Origin: Pseudomonas fontis
GTDB taxonomy: Bacteria > Pseudomonadota > Gammaproteobacteria > Pseudomonadales > Pseudomonadaceae
NCBI RefSeq assembly: GCF_028656955.1
Contig: NZ_JAMDGY010000026.1
Location: 1-64,000 of the forward strand
DNA length: 64,000 bases
Reading direction: 5' to 3'
The notes under the pieces are model-generated. The model searched no databases. It was not told the origin of the DNA and saw only the letters and a program-made list of their open reading frames with translations. Positions 47,747 to 55,802 of this stretch are shown piece by piece (positions within the stretch are counted from its first letter, which is position 1; the number at the start of each line of letters is the position of its first letter). Made by a program: the position numbers and the translations under genes.

Positions 47747-49279
47747 TCAGCTACCCACCCCCACAGCCGTGCGCGCCCGCCCTTCGGTGCGGCGCTTCAA
47801 CCCGCGCGGCTCGATCACCAGCTGTGAACCACTGGCCGCATTCGCCCGCTCCCAATCCTCCAGCAACTCCAGACAGGCATGGTCGATGTAGCTGAGGTTG
47901 GTCAATGGCACATGCAAAGTGGTCCCGGCTGGAATCCCGTCCAGCACCTGGGTCAGCGCCGGCACCTTGAGAAAGGTCGCCGCGCCGCTCAGGCGCAGTT
48001 CCAGATGCCCCGCCTGCTCCAGGCTGCTGACACTGATCTTCAACCGCGCCGCCTTCAGCGCCAACTTCAGCAGGGTCAAGGCAAAGCCCAACAACACACC
48101 GGTCAGCAGGTCGGTGAAGACAATCGTCAACGCCGTCGCCGCATAGGTGAACATCGGCATCCGCCCGTAACGCCCCAGGCCGCGAAACGCCTTGAAATCG
48201 ACCAGCTTGATCCCGGTGAACACCAGCACACCGGCCAGGCTCGCCACCGGAATCTGCTGCAACACGCGGCTCATGGCCACCACGAAAGCCAACAACCACA
48301 GCCCATGTAATATCGCCGAAGCCCGGGTCTGCGCTCCCGCCTGCACGTTGGCCGAGCTGCGCACGATCACCCCGGTCATCGGCAACGCACCGAGCACGCC
48401 ACAGAGCATGTTGCCGACACCTTGCGCCGACAATTCCCGGTCGAAATCGGAACGCTGGCCGTTGTGCATGCGGTCTACCGCTGCGGCCGACAATAGGGTT
48501 TCGGCGCTGGCGATGAAGGCCAGGGCAAGGGCGGCGACCAGCAGGCTCGGGTCGGCCAGGTTCATCAGATCGGCAGGGCGCAGCCAATCGATGGCTTCAC
48601 TGAGGTCCGCCGGCACCTGCACGCGGTTCACCGGCAACGCCAGCCATATGCTGATCGCCGTCATGGCCGCCACACCCAGCAGCGCACCCGGTACGAAGCG
48701 CAAACGCTGCGGCTTGCAGCGCTCCCAGCCCCACATGATGGCGATGGTGCCCAGGCCCAGTGCACCGGCCTGCCAGCCCGTGCCGGGGGCCTCAAGCGGC
48801 AGCGCCTTGCCCAGGGTTTGCGGGAAGCCCAGCAGGTTGGCCAGCCCGGAAGGCTGCGGCGCACTGTCGAACATCACATGCACCCGCGACAGCACGATCA
48901 GCACACCAATACCGGCGAGCATGCCGTACACCACCGCCGGCGCCGTCACCCGGAACCAGCAGCCGAGCCTGAAGCGCCCGGCCAGCAGCTGCAGCAGCCC
49001 GGCCAACAGCAGAATCGGCCCGAGCATTGCCATGCCATGTTGGCGCACCAGCTCGAACACCAGCACCGCCAAACCCGCGGCAGGCCCACTGACCTGCAAC
49101 GGCGAGCCCGCCAGAAAACCCACCACCAGACCGCCGATGATCCCGGTAATCAGGCCTTTGGCCGGCGGCATGCCGGACGCAATGGCAATGCCCATGCACA
49201 AGGGCAGGGCGACCAGGAACACCACCACCGAAGCCAGCAACTCACGCGGCAATGCCGCTTTCATTTGTGTCTTGTTCAC
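47747..49279 (-). CDS. SulP family inorganic anion (bicarbonate/sulfate) transporter
   Basis: Inner-membrane anion transporter, 510 aa. SulP core of 10-14 helices (ALPLCMGIAIASGMPPAKGL, then SAETLLSAAAVDRMHNGQRSD) followed by a C-terminal STAS domain (about 430-500, with LTNLSYIDHACLELLEDW). GTG at 49279 has an excellent AAGGAG 7 nt upstream; that same AAGGAG would fall inside the coding sequence if the ATG at 49297 were used. Downstream of a beta-carbonic anhydrase on the same strand, which suggests bicarbonate rather than sulfate. Confidence 0.85.
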   Translation of the reverse strand: MNKTQMKAALPRELLASVVVFLVALPLCMGIAIASGMPPAKGLITGIIGGLVVGFLAGSPLQVSGPAAGLAVLVFELVRQHGMAMLGPILLLAGLLQLLAGRFRLGCWFRVTAPAVVYGMLAGIGVLIVLSRVHVMFDSAPQPSGLANLLGFPQTLGKALPLEAPGTGWQAGALGLGTIAIMWGWERCKPQRLRFVPGALLGVAAMTAISIWLALPVNRVQVPADLSEAIDWLRPADLMNLADPSLLVAALALAFIASAETLLSAAAVDRMHNGQRSDFDRELSAQGVGNMLCGVLGALPMTGVIVRSSANVQAGAQTRASAILHGLWLLAFVVAMSRVLQQIPVASLAGVLVFTGIKLVDFKAFRGLGRYGRMPMFTYAATALTIVFTDLLTGVLLGFALTLLKLALKAARLKISVSSLEQAGHLELRLSGAATFLKVPALTQVLDGIPAGTTLHVPLTNLSYIDHACLELLEDWERANAASGSQLVIEPRGLKRRTEGRARTAVGVGS

Positions 49280-49403
49280 CCTGTCGCTCCTTTTCATTCA
49301 TAGAAGCCAATCCCATGGCCGATTGCGCCGAGCGCTCTACCTGGCAGGCAGCCGGAAGCCGCCAGCGGCCCGGCAGAGCGTTCTTGGTTTATTCAGGACA
49401 GCC

Positions 49404-49439
49404 GACTGCCAGGCTGCACGCGAGGTGCAGCCGTCAGTC
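49404..49439 (-). terminator. Stem-loop between carbonic anhydrase and SulP genes
   Basis: Inner stem GGCTGCAC / GTGCAGCC with loop GCGAG, extended by GACTG / CAGTC. It starts 21 nt after the carbonic anhydrase stop. No T-tract, so attenuation or mRNA processing between the two genes is more likely than full termination. Confidence 0.45.
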
Positions 49440-49460
49440 ACTCAAACGGGGGAGTCGAGC

Positions 49461-50180
49461 CTAGTAGCGGCCCTTGGGCGTAGCGCTCGGAATCGGCTGG
49501 CCGGCCGTCAGCGGCAGGAAGCTGTCGCTCGCCGCGTCGTACGCGGTGATTTCGGCGCTTTCGATGTCGTAGATCCAGCCGTGGATATACAACTGGCCCG
49601 CCGCCAGGCGCGAGGCCACCGAGGGGTGGGTGCGCAGGTGATGCAGCTGGGCGATGACGTTTTCCTTGGTCAGCACCTGCATGCTGGCGTGCTCGTCGCT
49701 GCAATGACAGTTGTCTTCAACTACCGTGCGGGCCACTTCAGCATGGCGCAGCCAGGCCTTGACCGTCGGCATCTTCTCCAGGCTCTGCGGGTTGAGTACC
49801 GCGCGCATGGCGCCGCAATCAGAGTGGCCACAGATGATGATGTGCTGCACGCCAAGCGCCAGTACGGCGTATTCGATGGCCGTCGAAACACCGCCGTTCA
49901 TCTGCCCATAAGGCGGCACCACGTTGCCCACGTTACGGGTCACGAACAGGTCGCCAGGCGAGCTGTGGGTGATCAGTTCGGGCACGATGCGCGAGTCGGC
50001 ACAGGTAATGAACATCGCCCGGGGCTTCTGGGCGGTGGCGAGCTTCTTGAACAGCTCTTCCTGCTGCGGAAAGACTTCGTGGTGGAAGTGCAGAAAGCCG
50101 TCGACGATATGTTTCAGGGCGGCATCGGCACTCTCGGCTTCAACAGCCGGGCCGGTCGGAGAGGGTTCCTTTTTTTGCAT
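49461..50180 (-). CDS. Beta-class carbonic anhydrase
   Basis: Interconverts CO2 and bicarbonate, 239 aa. Zinc ligands and catalytic dyad are present: CADSR (Cys, Asp-Arg), and HSDC (His, Cys) in IIICGHSDCGAM. The helical N-terminal extension is usual. RBS AAGAGGATG lies before the ATG. Its neighbour is a SulP-type transporter, a pairing seen in many bacteria for bicarbonate handling. Confidence 0.93.
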   Translation of the reverse strand: MQKKEPSPTGPAVEAESADAALKHIVDGFLHFHHEVFPQQEELFKKLATAQKPRAMFITCADSRIVPELITHSSPGDLFVTRNVGNVVPPYGQMNGGVSTAIEYAVLALGVQHIIICGHSDCGAMRAVLNPQSLEKMPTVKAWLRHAEVARTVVEDNCHCSDEHASMQVLTKENVIAQLHHLRTHPSVASRLAAGQLYIHGWIYDIESAEITAYDAASDSFLPLTAGQPIPSATPKGRY

Positions 50181-50389
50181 GATTCATCCTCTTGACGGTT
50201 CGAAGGTAAATCCATTTTACCGGTTAAAGATTCTGGCGACGCAATGTCATTTGGATGACAGATGCCGGCCATTCATCACAGTCACGGCGGACTGAAACCT
50301 TACGCTAGCCGGCGAAACTTAACTGAAACTGAATTTGAAGGCTCTAGAACGGGCGTTCTGGCTTCAAGAGGAGGGATCTGGATAGTAGC

Positions 50390-50421
50390 AAAAAAACATT
50401 AGTGGCCACTACCCAGTAGTG
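50390..50421 (-). terminator. Possible terminator of the radical SAM gene
   Basis: Reverse strand CACTAC-TGG-GTAGTG, then GCCACTAATG and a run of seven T. The stem is short and set back from the T run, so the call is weak. Confidence 0.4.
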
Positions 50422-50424
50422 CTG

Positions 50425-51483
50425 TCAGAGCAACGAAAGTTGCCCGCCCGGCGGGCAGAACGCGGTGCAATCCAGTGCATAGCCTTCGCGACGATTGAGG
50501 CCCAGGCGGCGGATGGCCTTGTTGAAACGCTGGGCCAGCAGATCGGCGAATACACCCTCACCGCGCATGCGGGCGCCGAAGCGGCTGTCGTACAGCTCAC
50601 CGCCACGGCTTTGTCGAACCAGGCTCAACACGTGATTGGCCCGTTGCGGGTAATGGTCGTGCAGCCACTGCTCGAACAGCGGCGCCACCTCCAACGGCAG
50701 GCGCAGCAGCATGTAGGCGGCGGTCAACGCTCCCGCCTGCTTGGCGGCCTCAAGCAGATGCTCCAGCTCGCTGTCGTTGATCATCGGGATCATCGGCGAA
50801 CACAGCACGCCAACCGGAATGCCGGCATCGCGCATCACCCGGATCGTCCGCAAACGCGCCTTGGGCGCGGCAGCCCGGGGTTCCAGGGTGCGCTTGAGTT
50901 CGTCGTCCAGGGTGGTCAGGCTGATCATCACCGACACCAGGCGCTGCTCGGCCAGCTCGCTCAGCAGGTCGAGGTCACGCAGGATCAGCGAACCCTTGGT
51001 CACGATGGTGACCGGGTGCCGGTAGCGCAGCAGCACTTCGAGCAGGCGTCGGGTGATTTTGTGCTCTCGCTCGATGGGCTGGTAAGGGTCGGTGTTCGAC
51101 CCCAGGTTGATCGGCGCACACACATAACCAGGCTTGGACAATTGCTGCTCCAGCACCGCCGCCGCGTTGGTCTTGGCGATCAGCTTGGTCTCGAAATCGA
51201 GGCCCGGCGAAAGGTCCCAATAGGCGTGGCTGGGCCGCGCATAGCAGTAAATACAGCCATGCTCGCAGCCGCGATAGGGGTTGATCGAACGGTCGAAGGG
51301 CAGGTCGGGCGAGCTGTTGCGGGTGATGATGGTCTTGGCCGTCTCGATGCGTACCTCGGTGCCCTGGGTCAGCGGCACTTCCTGGTACCAGCCGTCATCC
51401 TCGGCCACGCTGCGGCTCGCGGCGAAGCGGTTGTGCGGATTGTGCGCAGTACCACGACCGCGCACGGGGGTTGGGCCGATCAT
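50425..51483 (-). CDS. PA0069-family radical SAM protein
   Basis: 352 aa. The [4Fe-4S] motif CX3CX2C is in YRGCEHGCIYCYARP, and the fold resembles spore photoproduct lyase-type radical SAM proteins (INLGSNTDPYQPIEREHKIT region). No accessory domain; a C-terminal Cys lies in DCTAFCPP. Function unknown; the family is widespread in proteobacteria. ATG at 51483 has AAAGG 9 nt upstream and is preferred to the GTG at 51492. Confidence 0.88.
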   Translation of the reverse strand: MIGPTPVRGRGTAHNPHNRFAASRSVAEDDGWYQEVPLTQGTEVRIETAKTIITRNSSPDLPFDRSINPYRGCEHGCIYCYARPSHAYWDLSPGLDFETKLIAKTNAAAVLEQQLSKPGYVCAPINLGSNTDPYQPIEREHKITRRLLEVLLRYRHPVTIVTKGSLILRDLDLLSELAEQRLVSVMISLTTLDDELKRTLEPRAAAPKARLRTIRVMRDAGIPVGVLCSPMIPMINDSELEHLLEAAKQAGALTAAYMLLRLPLEVAPLFEQWLHDHYPQRANHVLSLVRQSRGGELYDSRFGARMRGEGVFADLLAQRFNKAIRRLGLNRREGYALDCTAFCPPGGQLSLL

Positions 51484-51554
51484 GACGAGCACCTTTATAC
51501 TGGCTTTATATACAGTACAAAATTATCCCGCTCGCCGCCAGCACCGCTCGGCGC

Positions 51555-53546
51555 TCAGGTCGCTGCCAGGCCCGACCAGGTGAGGAACGGCTGCGTGCTC
51601 ATCGGGCGACCACGGAAGGCGTTGAAGTGATCGTGCAGGTTGCCCAGGCGCCCCGGGGCCAGCATCGTCGCGCAAAAATCCTCGCCGGTCTGGGCATTCA
51701 ACACGCCTTCGGCTTCAAAGCGGCCAAACGCATCCACCGCGTAGATCCTCGACCAGAGGTAGCAATAGAAGCCCGCCGCGTAGCCGTTGACCAGGTGATC
51801 GAATGCACTGGCAGGTCGCTCGAAATCCGCCAGCGCATACGGCAGCACCGCATTGAATGTCTTCTCCACCAAGGGCTGGACATCGTGCTCGGCGTCGTGG
51901 GTCAGGTGCAGTTGCAGGTCGAAATGTGCCTGCGCCAGCTGCCAGGCCAACAGGTTCGATTGCTGATGACGCTTCTTGTCCAGGTAGGCCGCCAGCGCCT
52001 CCCTGGGCAATGGCGCAGCGGTCTCGACGTGCCGCGCAATGCCCATGAGGTAATCCACTGACCAGGTCCAGCGCTCGACGAACTCGCCGTCGAACTCGGT
52101 CCGGTCGATGCCCAGTGCTTCTAGATTGGCAAGGCGATAGTCGCCATGCTCGACCAGAAAATGGTGCAGGCAATGGCCAAACTCGTGGTAGAGCACGGCC
52201 AGGTCCTGACGGCAGAGCAGCACCGGCGCACCGTCCACCGCCACCAGGGCAAAGTACATCCACGCCGCCGCGCACTGGAACACGCCGTCGGCGCTGACAT
52301 GCCGGGCGTGGCCGTTGCTCCAGCCGAAGTCCGGCTTGCCTTCGCGGGCGAGTAGGTCCATGTAGAAATGGCCGAGCAGGGCATGGTCCTTCCACACCTC
52401 AAAAGCCTGCACCTGCGGGTGCCAGACCGGCTGCTGACTGGGCAGGATCTGCACGCCGAACACGTTGAGCGCCAACTCGCGCATCGCGTCCAGTACCGCT
52501 GGCAAGGCAAAGTGCGCCTTGAACTGGTCCTCCGAGAGGCCAGTGTCCTGGGCCTGGCCGTGGTGGGTATAGAACTCGATGTCCCAGGGCTGCAGCGCCT
52601 CGATGCCCGCATTGCGCGCCGAGGCCTGCACCGGTAGATGCTCCTCCAGAAAATGCCCACGCCCCTGATCGATCAGCCCCTGAAGGAAGGCGCTGACCTG
52701 CTCGGGCGATTCAAACGCCTTGCTCTGCAAGCTCAGCTCGGCGAACCGGGCAAAGCCCAGCAGGCGCGCCTTTTCATTGCGCAGCAGCGTCAGCTCACCC
52801 AGCACCGCCGTGTTTTCCGGGGCGGCGCCGTGGAACGCGCGGTACACCGCCTCGCGCAGCTCACGGTTGCTGGCATGGCGCAGAATCGGCAGGCACGACA
52901 AAGGCTCCAGCGTCACCCGCCAGCCTTGCTGGGCATGGGCCTCGGCCCGGCTGGCCATCAACGCCAGGTCAGGCCCGGGCACCCCGGCCAACAGGCTGGC
53001 ATCTTCGATCAGCATGGCCTCTTCGCGGGCTTTTCTGAGGGTGCTGCTGTAGGTGTGCTCAAGGGTCTTGATCTGGTGTTCCAGGTCCAGCAAGTGTGCG
53101 CGCTCAGCGCTATTCAGATGGCAGCCAGCGAGGCGGAACGCCTTGCGCGCGGCGGTGAGCGAAGCCTTCTGCAAACGTGACAGGTTCTGCCCCTGCGGGC
53201 CGTTCGCCAAGTCTTCGTACAAGGCCAGCAGCGTGGCGTTCTGGCGGGTTTCCAGGCGGTAGTCGCGGACCAGGTCGTCGCATTGGTCGACCGCCGCGAT
53301 CCACGCTTCGCCCAGGGTCTGCAACGCGACCATGACGGCGAACGCCTTGTCCAGGCGGGCATCCAGCGCATCGATCGCCATCACCAGGTCATCCCAGGTC
53401 GGCCGCCCGGCCTGGCTGGCGATAATCCGCTGCACCGCCTGGCGGTTGTCGTCGATGATCTGCTCGATGGCCGGGATCAGGTGTTGCAGGCCAAGCTGGT
53501 GATAAGGCGCAACCGCGAAGGGTTGCAGGAGGGGATTGTCAGTCAT
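51555..53546 (-). CDS. M3 family oligopeptidase (OpdA/PrlC paralogue)
   Basis: Cytoplasmic zinc oligopeptidase, 663 aa. The M3 catalytic motif HEFGH is in LYHEFGHCLHHFL with the downstream zinc-binding Glu region. It is a diverged paralogue of prlC (55799-57850): same N-terminal opening (NNPLLQP / DNPLLQPF) and domain order. Its presence beside a MarR regulator and an MFS transporter, rather than in the prlC operon, suggests an accessory role in peptide use. A 13-bp inverted repeat ends 4 nt before its ATG. Same strand as and downstream of the MarR gene. Confidence 0.88.
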   Translation of the reverse strand: MTDNPLLQPFAVAPYHQLGLQHLIPAIEQIIDDNRQAVQRIIASQAGRPTWDDLVMAIDALDARLDKAFAVMVALQTLGEAWIAAVDQCDDLVRDYRLETRQNATLLALYEDLANGPQGQNLSRLQKASLTAARKAFRLAGCHLNSAERAHLLDLEHQIKTLEHTYSSTLRKAREEAMLIEDASLLAGVPGPDLALMASRAEAHAQQGWRVTLEPLSCLPILRHASNRELREAVYRAFHGAAPENTAVLGELTLLRNEKARLLGFARFAELSLQSKAFESPEQVSAFLQGLIDQGRGHFLEEHLPVQASARNAGIEALQPWDIEFYTHHGQAQDTGLSEDQFKAHFALPAVLDAMRELALNVFGVQILPSQQPVWHPQVQAFEVWKDHALLGHFYMDLLAREGKPDFGWSNGHARHVSADGVFQCAAAWMYFALVAVDGAPVLLCRQDLAVLYHEFGHCLHHFLVEHGDYRLANLEALGIDRTEFDGEFVERWTWSVDYLMGIARHVETAAPLPREALAAYLDKKRHQQSNLLAWQLAQAHFDLQLHLTHDAEHDVQPLVEKTFNAVLPYALADFERPASAFDHLVNGYAAGFYCYLWSRIYAVDAFGRFEAEGVLNAQTGEDFCATMLAPGRLGNLHDHFNAFRGRPMSTQPFLTWSGLAAT

Positions 53547-53550
53547 GACG

Positions 53551-53590
53551 AGGTCCGAAAGTGCCGGTAGGGGGCGACACTTTCGGACCT
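53551..53590 (-). promoter_or_regulatory. 13-bp perfect inverted repeat in the M3 peptidase leader
   Basis: AGGTCCGAAAGTG (53551-53563) and CACTTTCGGACCT (53578-53590), 14-nt spacer, ending 4 nt before the start codon. In the mRNA it would fold into a stable hairpin covering the ribosome-binding region; as DNA it could be an operator. No T-tract follows, so it is not a simple terminator. Confidence 0.6.
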
Positions 53591-53632
53591 TGGGCAACAC
53601 CCGATGCACTAGTTATCTAGCACCGGCGAAAC

Positions 53633-54136
53633 TCACGCTGGCGCCACCTCCCCGGGCAAGCTCAGCATCACGCATTTGAGCAGCTCGGCCAATTGCGCGC
53701 GTTGTTCAGGCTGCAATGCCCCTAGCGCCATGTCCTGGATCTGGGTGTGCACGGCCACGGCTGCCTCTATCTGGGCCAGGCCCTGCGGTGTCAGGCCAAC
53801 CTGCTGACTGCGCCCATCCTGCGGATCCGGAATACGCGCAACCAGGCCGGCGCTCTCCAGACGCATCAGGCGATTGGTCATGGCCCCGGAGGTGACCAGC
53901 AGTGAGCGGTACAACTGCGTCGGTGACAATCGATAGGGTTTCCCGGAACGGCGCAGCGTCGCCAGCACATCGAACTCTCCCTCCTTGAAGCCGAAGGTCA
54001 TCAGCGCGTCGGCGCGCATCTTCTCCAAGTGTTTCATCAACCGCGACATGCGCCCAAATACCAGCATGGTCGAAGCGTCCAGATCAGGCATCGCTGCCTG
54101 CCACTGCGCCACGACGAAATCCACATGATCTTCCAC
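53633..54136 (-). CDS. MarR family transcriptional regulator
   Basis: 167 aa, winged helix-turn-helix at about 55-125 (LSPTQLYRSLLVTSGAMTNRLMRLESAGLV followed by the wing DPQDGRSQQVGLT, quoted in part). No start ATG fits; GTG at 54136 follows AGGG at a proper distance. It is divergent from an MFS transporter, with a perfect palindrome between them, and lies upstream of the M3 peptidase on the same strand. The ligand is unknown; MarR proteins of this layout usually repress the neighbouring transporter. Confidence 0.87.
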   Translation of the reverse strand: MEDHVDFVVAQWQAAMPDLDASTMLVFGRMSRLMKHLEKMRADALMTFGFKEGEFDVLATLRRSGKPYRLSPTQLYRSLLVTSGAMTNRLMRLESAGLVARIPDPQDGRSQQVGLTPQGLAQIEAAVAVHTQIQDMALGALQPEQRAQLAELLKCVMLSLPGEVAPA

Positions 54137-54230
54137 TACCAGTCCCTTCCATTGTGCTGCCGCCAAGCCTATGCGCCAGGCCCTGCGCCGTCCATGCGGT
54201 TTATCGCACTTTTTTGTGACGGCAAACTAT

Positions 54231-54242
54231 CTTAACGTTAAG
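54231..54242. promoter_or_regulatory. Candidate MarR operator
   Basis: Perfect 12-bp palindrome CTTAACGTTAAG in the MarR/MFS intergenic region, 39 nt before the MFS ATG. Flanks TA / TA extend the symmetry partly. It overlaps the likely -10 region of the transporter promoter. Confidence 0.6.
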
Positions 54243-54281
54243 CTATTACCGTGAATCTCCTTCAACGTGTAAAGGACTGCC

Positions 54282-55487
54282 ATGAAGAATTCCTCTTGCG
54301 ACTCCCGCGCGTATCGCGTCGGGGTCATTCTGGTCATTTTGCTGGTTGGCCTGAACCTGCGGCCGATCCTCGCCGCCATCGGCCCGTTGCTGGCTGAAAT
54401 CCAGCAGGCCACGGGCCTGAGCAGCGGCGGTACCGGGCTGTTGACCACCTTGCCGGTGGTGGCTATGGGCATCTGCGCGCTGAGCGGCGCCTGGCTGCAA
54501 CGCACCCTCGGCGAAACCCGCGGCATTGGCCTGGGCGTGCTGATCATCGCGCTGGCCTGCGGCTTGCGCTGGGTGTTCCATGACACCTGGGGGCTGATCC
54601 TTACCGCCGGCATCGGTGGCGCCGGGATCGCCCTGGTCCAGGCATTGATGCCGGCCTACATCAAGGGTCATTACCCGCAACGCGCCGGGCAACTGATGGG
54701 CATGTTCACCACCGGGATCATGGGCGGCGCAGCCATTGCCGCCGCCTCGGCTTACCCGCTGGCGCAGGGCAGCGGCTGGTCGGCAACGCTGGCGCTGGCA
54801 GCGCTGCCAGCCCTGCTGGGTGTGCTGGTATGGACGTTCTGCGCGACTCGCGCCGCGACTTCCTCGGGCAAGGCCAGAGCATCCCTGCCGTTGCGCTCCG
54901 GCCGAGCCTGGCTGCTGCTGATCTTCTTCGGCATCGGCACCGGCGCCTACACCCTGGTGTTGGCCTGGCTGCCGCCGTTCTACGTGCAATTGGGCTGGAG
55001 CGCCGCAGACAGCGGCTACCTGCTCGGCGCACTGACGCTGACCGAGGTGGTGGCCGGGTTGATGGTGTCGTATTACATAGGCGAGTTCCCCGACCGTCGG
55101 GTACCGCTGGTGATCGCACTGTTGTTGCTCCTGGCAGGGCTGGCTTGCCTGATCTTCGTACCGTTGCAACTGGCATTGTGGGCGGCACTGCTGCTGGGCC
55201 TGGGGATTGGCGCACTGTTCCCGCTGTCGCTGATCGTGACCATCGACCACGCTGTGGATGCCCCCAGTGCCGGGGCCTTGCTGGGCTTTGTGCAGGGCGG
55301 TGGTTACCTGATCGCCAGTACCATGCCGTACATCGCCGGGGTGATTCGCGATCACTCCTCGAGCCTGGCGCAAGCCTGGGTCTGCATGGGGGCAGGGGTG
55401 CTGGTGTTGCTGGTGTTGGCGCTGTACCTGCGCCCGGGCTTGAAGATCCGGGAAGCGCAGCAGGTCGCGGGGGAAGGGGTGGCCTGA
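54282..55487 (+). CDS. MFS transporter, CynX/NimT family
   Basis: 401 aa, twelve hydrophobic helices. Opening LLVGLNLRPILAAIGPLLAEI is a signature of the CynX/NimT (cyanate, 2-nitroimidazole) branch of MFS permeases. Substrate not known; no cyanase is encoded nearby. RBS AAAGGA lies 8 nt before the ATG. Divergent MarR gene and intergenic palindrome suggest repression relieved by a small molecule. Confidence 0.85.
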   Translation: MKNSSCDSRAYRVGVILVILLVGLNLRPILAAIGPLLAEIQQATGLSSGGTGLLTTLPVVAMGICALSGAWLQRTLGETRGIGLGVLIIALACGLRWVFHDTWGLILTAGIGGAGIALVQALMPAYIKGHYPQRAGQLMGMFTTGIMGGAAIAAASAYPLAQGSGWSATLALAALPALLGVLVWTFCATRAATSSGKARASLPLRSGRAWLLLIFFGIGTGAYTLVLAWLPPFYVQLGWSAADSGYLLGALTLTEVVAGLMVSYYIGEFPDRRVPLVIALLLLLAGLACLIFVPLQLALWAALLLGLGIGALFPLSLIVTIDHAVDAPSAGALLGFVQGGGYLIASTMPYIAGVIRDHSSSLAQAWVCMGAGVLVLLVLALYLRPGLKIREAQQVAGEGVA

Positions 55488-55491
55488 GCGG

Positions 55492-55523
55492 CATCGCAGG
55501 GCGCCTGGGGGCGCCCTGCGATG
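55492..55523. terminator. Bidirectional hairpin between MFS gene and yheV
   Basis: Perfect 14-bp stem CATCGCAGGGCGCC / GGCGCCCTGCGATG with a TGGG loop, between convergent stop codons. No T-tract on either side. Confidence 0.5.
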
Positions 55524-55535
55524 ACTGGCCCGAGA

Positions 55536-55802
55536 TTACTCGGCAGGCTTTTTCAGCTTCGGATTGGGGAAGAACTGCACGGTCTGCACACTCGGCTTGG
55601 CCACTTTCGGCTGCTCGTGATTGACCCGCGTCCCCAGCTCCTTGGGCACCGACAGGCCCTGTTCATTCAGGGTGTCGGAAAAGCCGCAGGCAACACACTC
55701 ACGGTGTGGCACGCTGTCTTCGCTCCACATCATCAGTTTGTCCGGCTCGCTGCACGCCGGGCACACCGCCCCGGCGATAAAGCGCTTCTTGGTCTTGCTC
55801 AT
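55536..55802 (-). CDS. yheV: YheV-family putative zinc ribbon protein
   Basis: 88 aa, with two Cys pairs CPAC and CVAC in AGAVCPACSEPDKL and RECVACGFSDT, forming a zinc ribbon. Basic N-terminus (MSKTKKRF). The ATG overlaps the prlC stop (ATGA), as in E. coli where yheV-type genes follow prlC. Function unknown. Confidence 0.88.
   Translation of the reverse strand: MSKTKKRFIAGAVCPACSEPDKLMMWSEDSVPHRECVACGFSDTLNEQGLSVPKELGTRVNHEQPKVAKPSVQTVQFFPNPKLKKPAE

Noticed and set aside
53551..53590. Rho-independent terminator for the MarR gene
   Set aside because: The stem is strong but no T run follows it; next come CGTC and the peptidase start codon.
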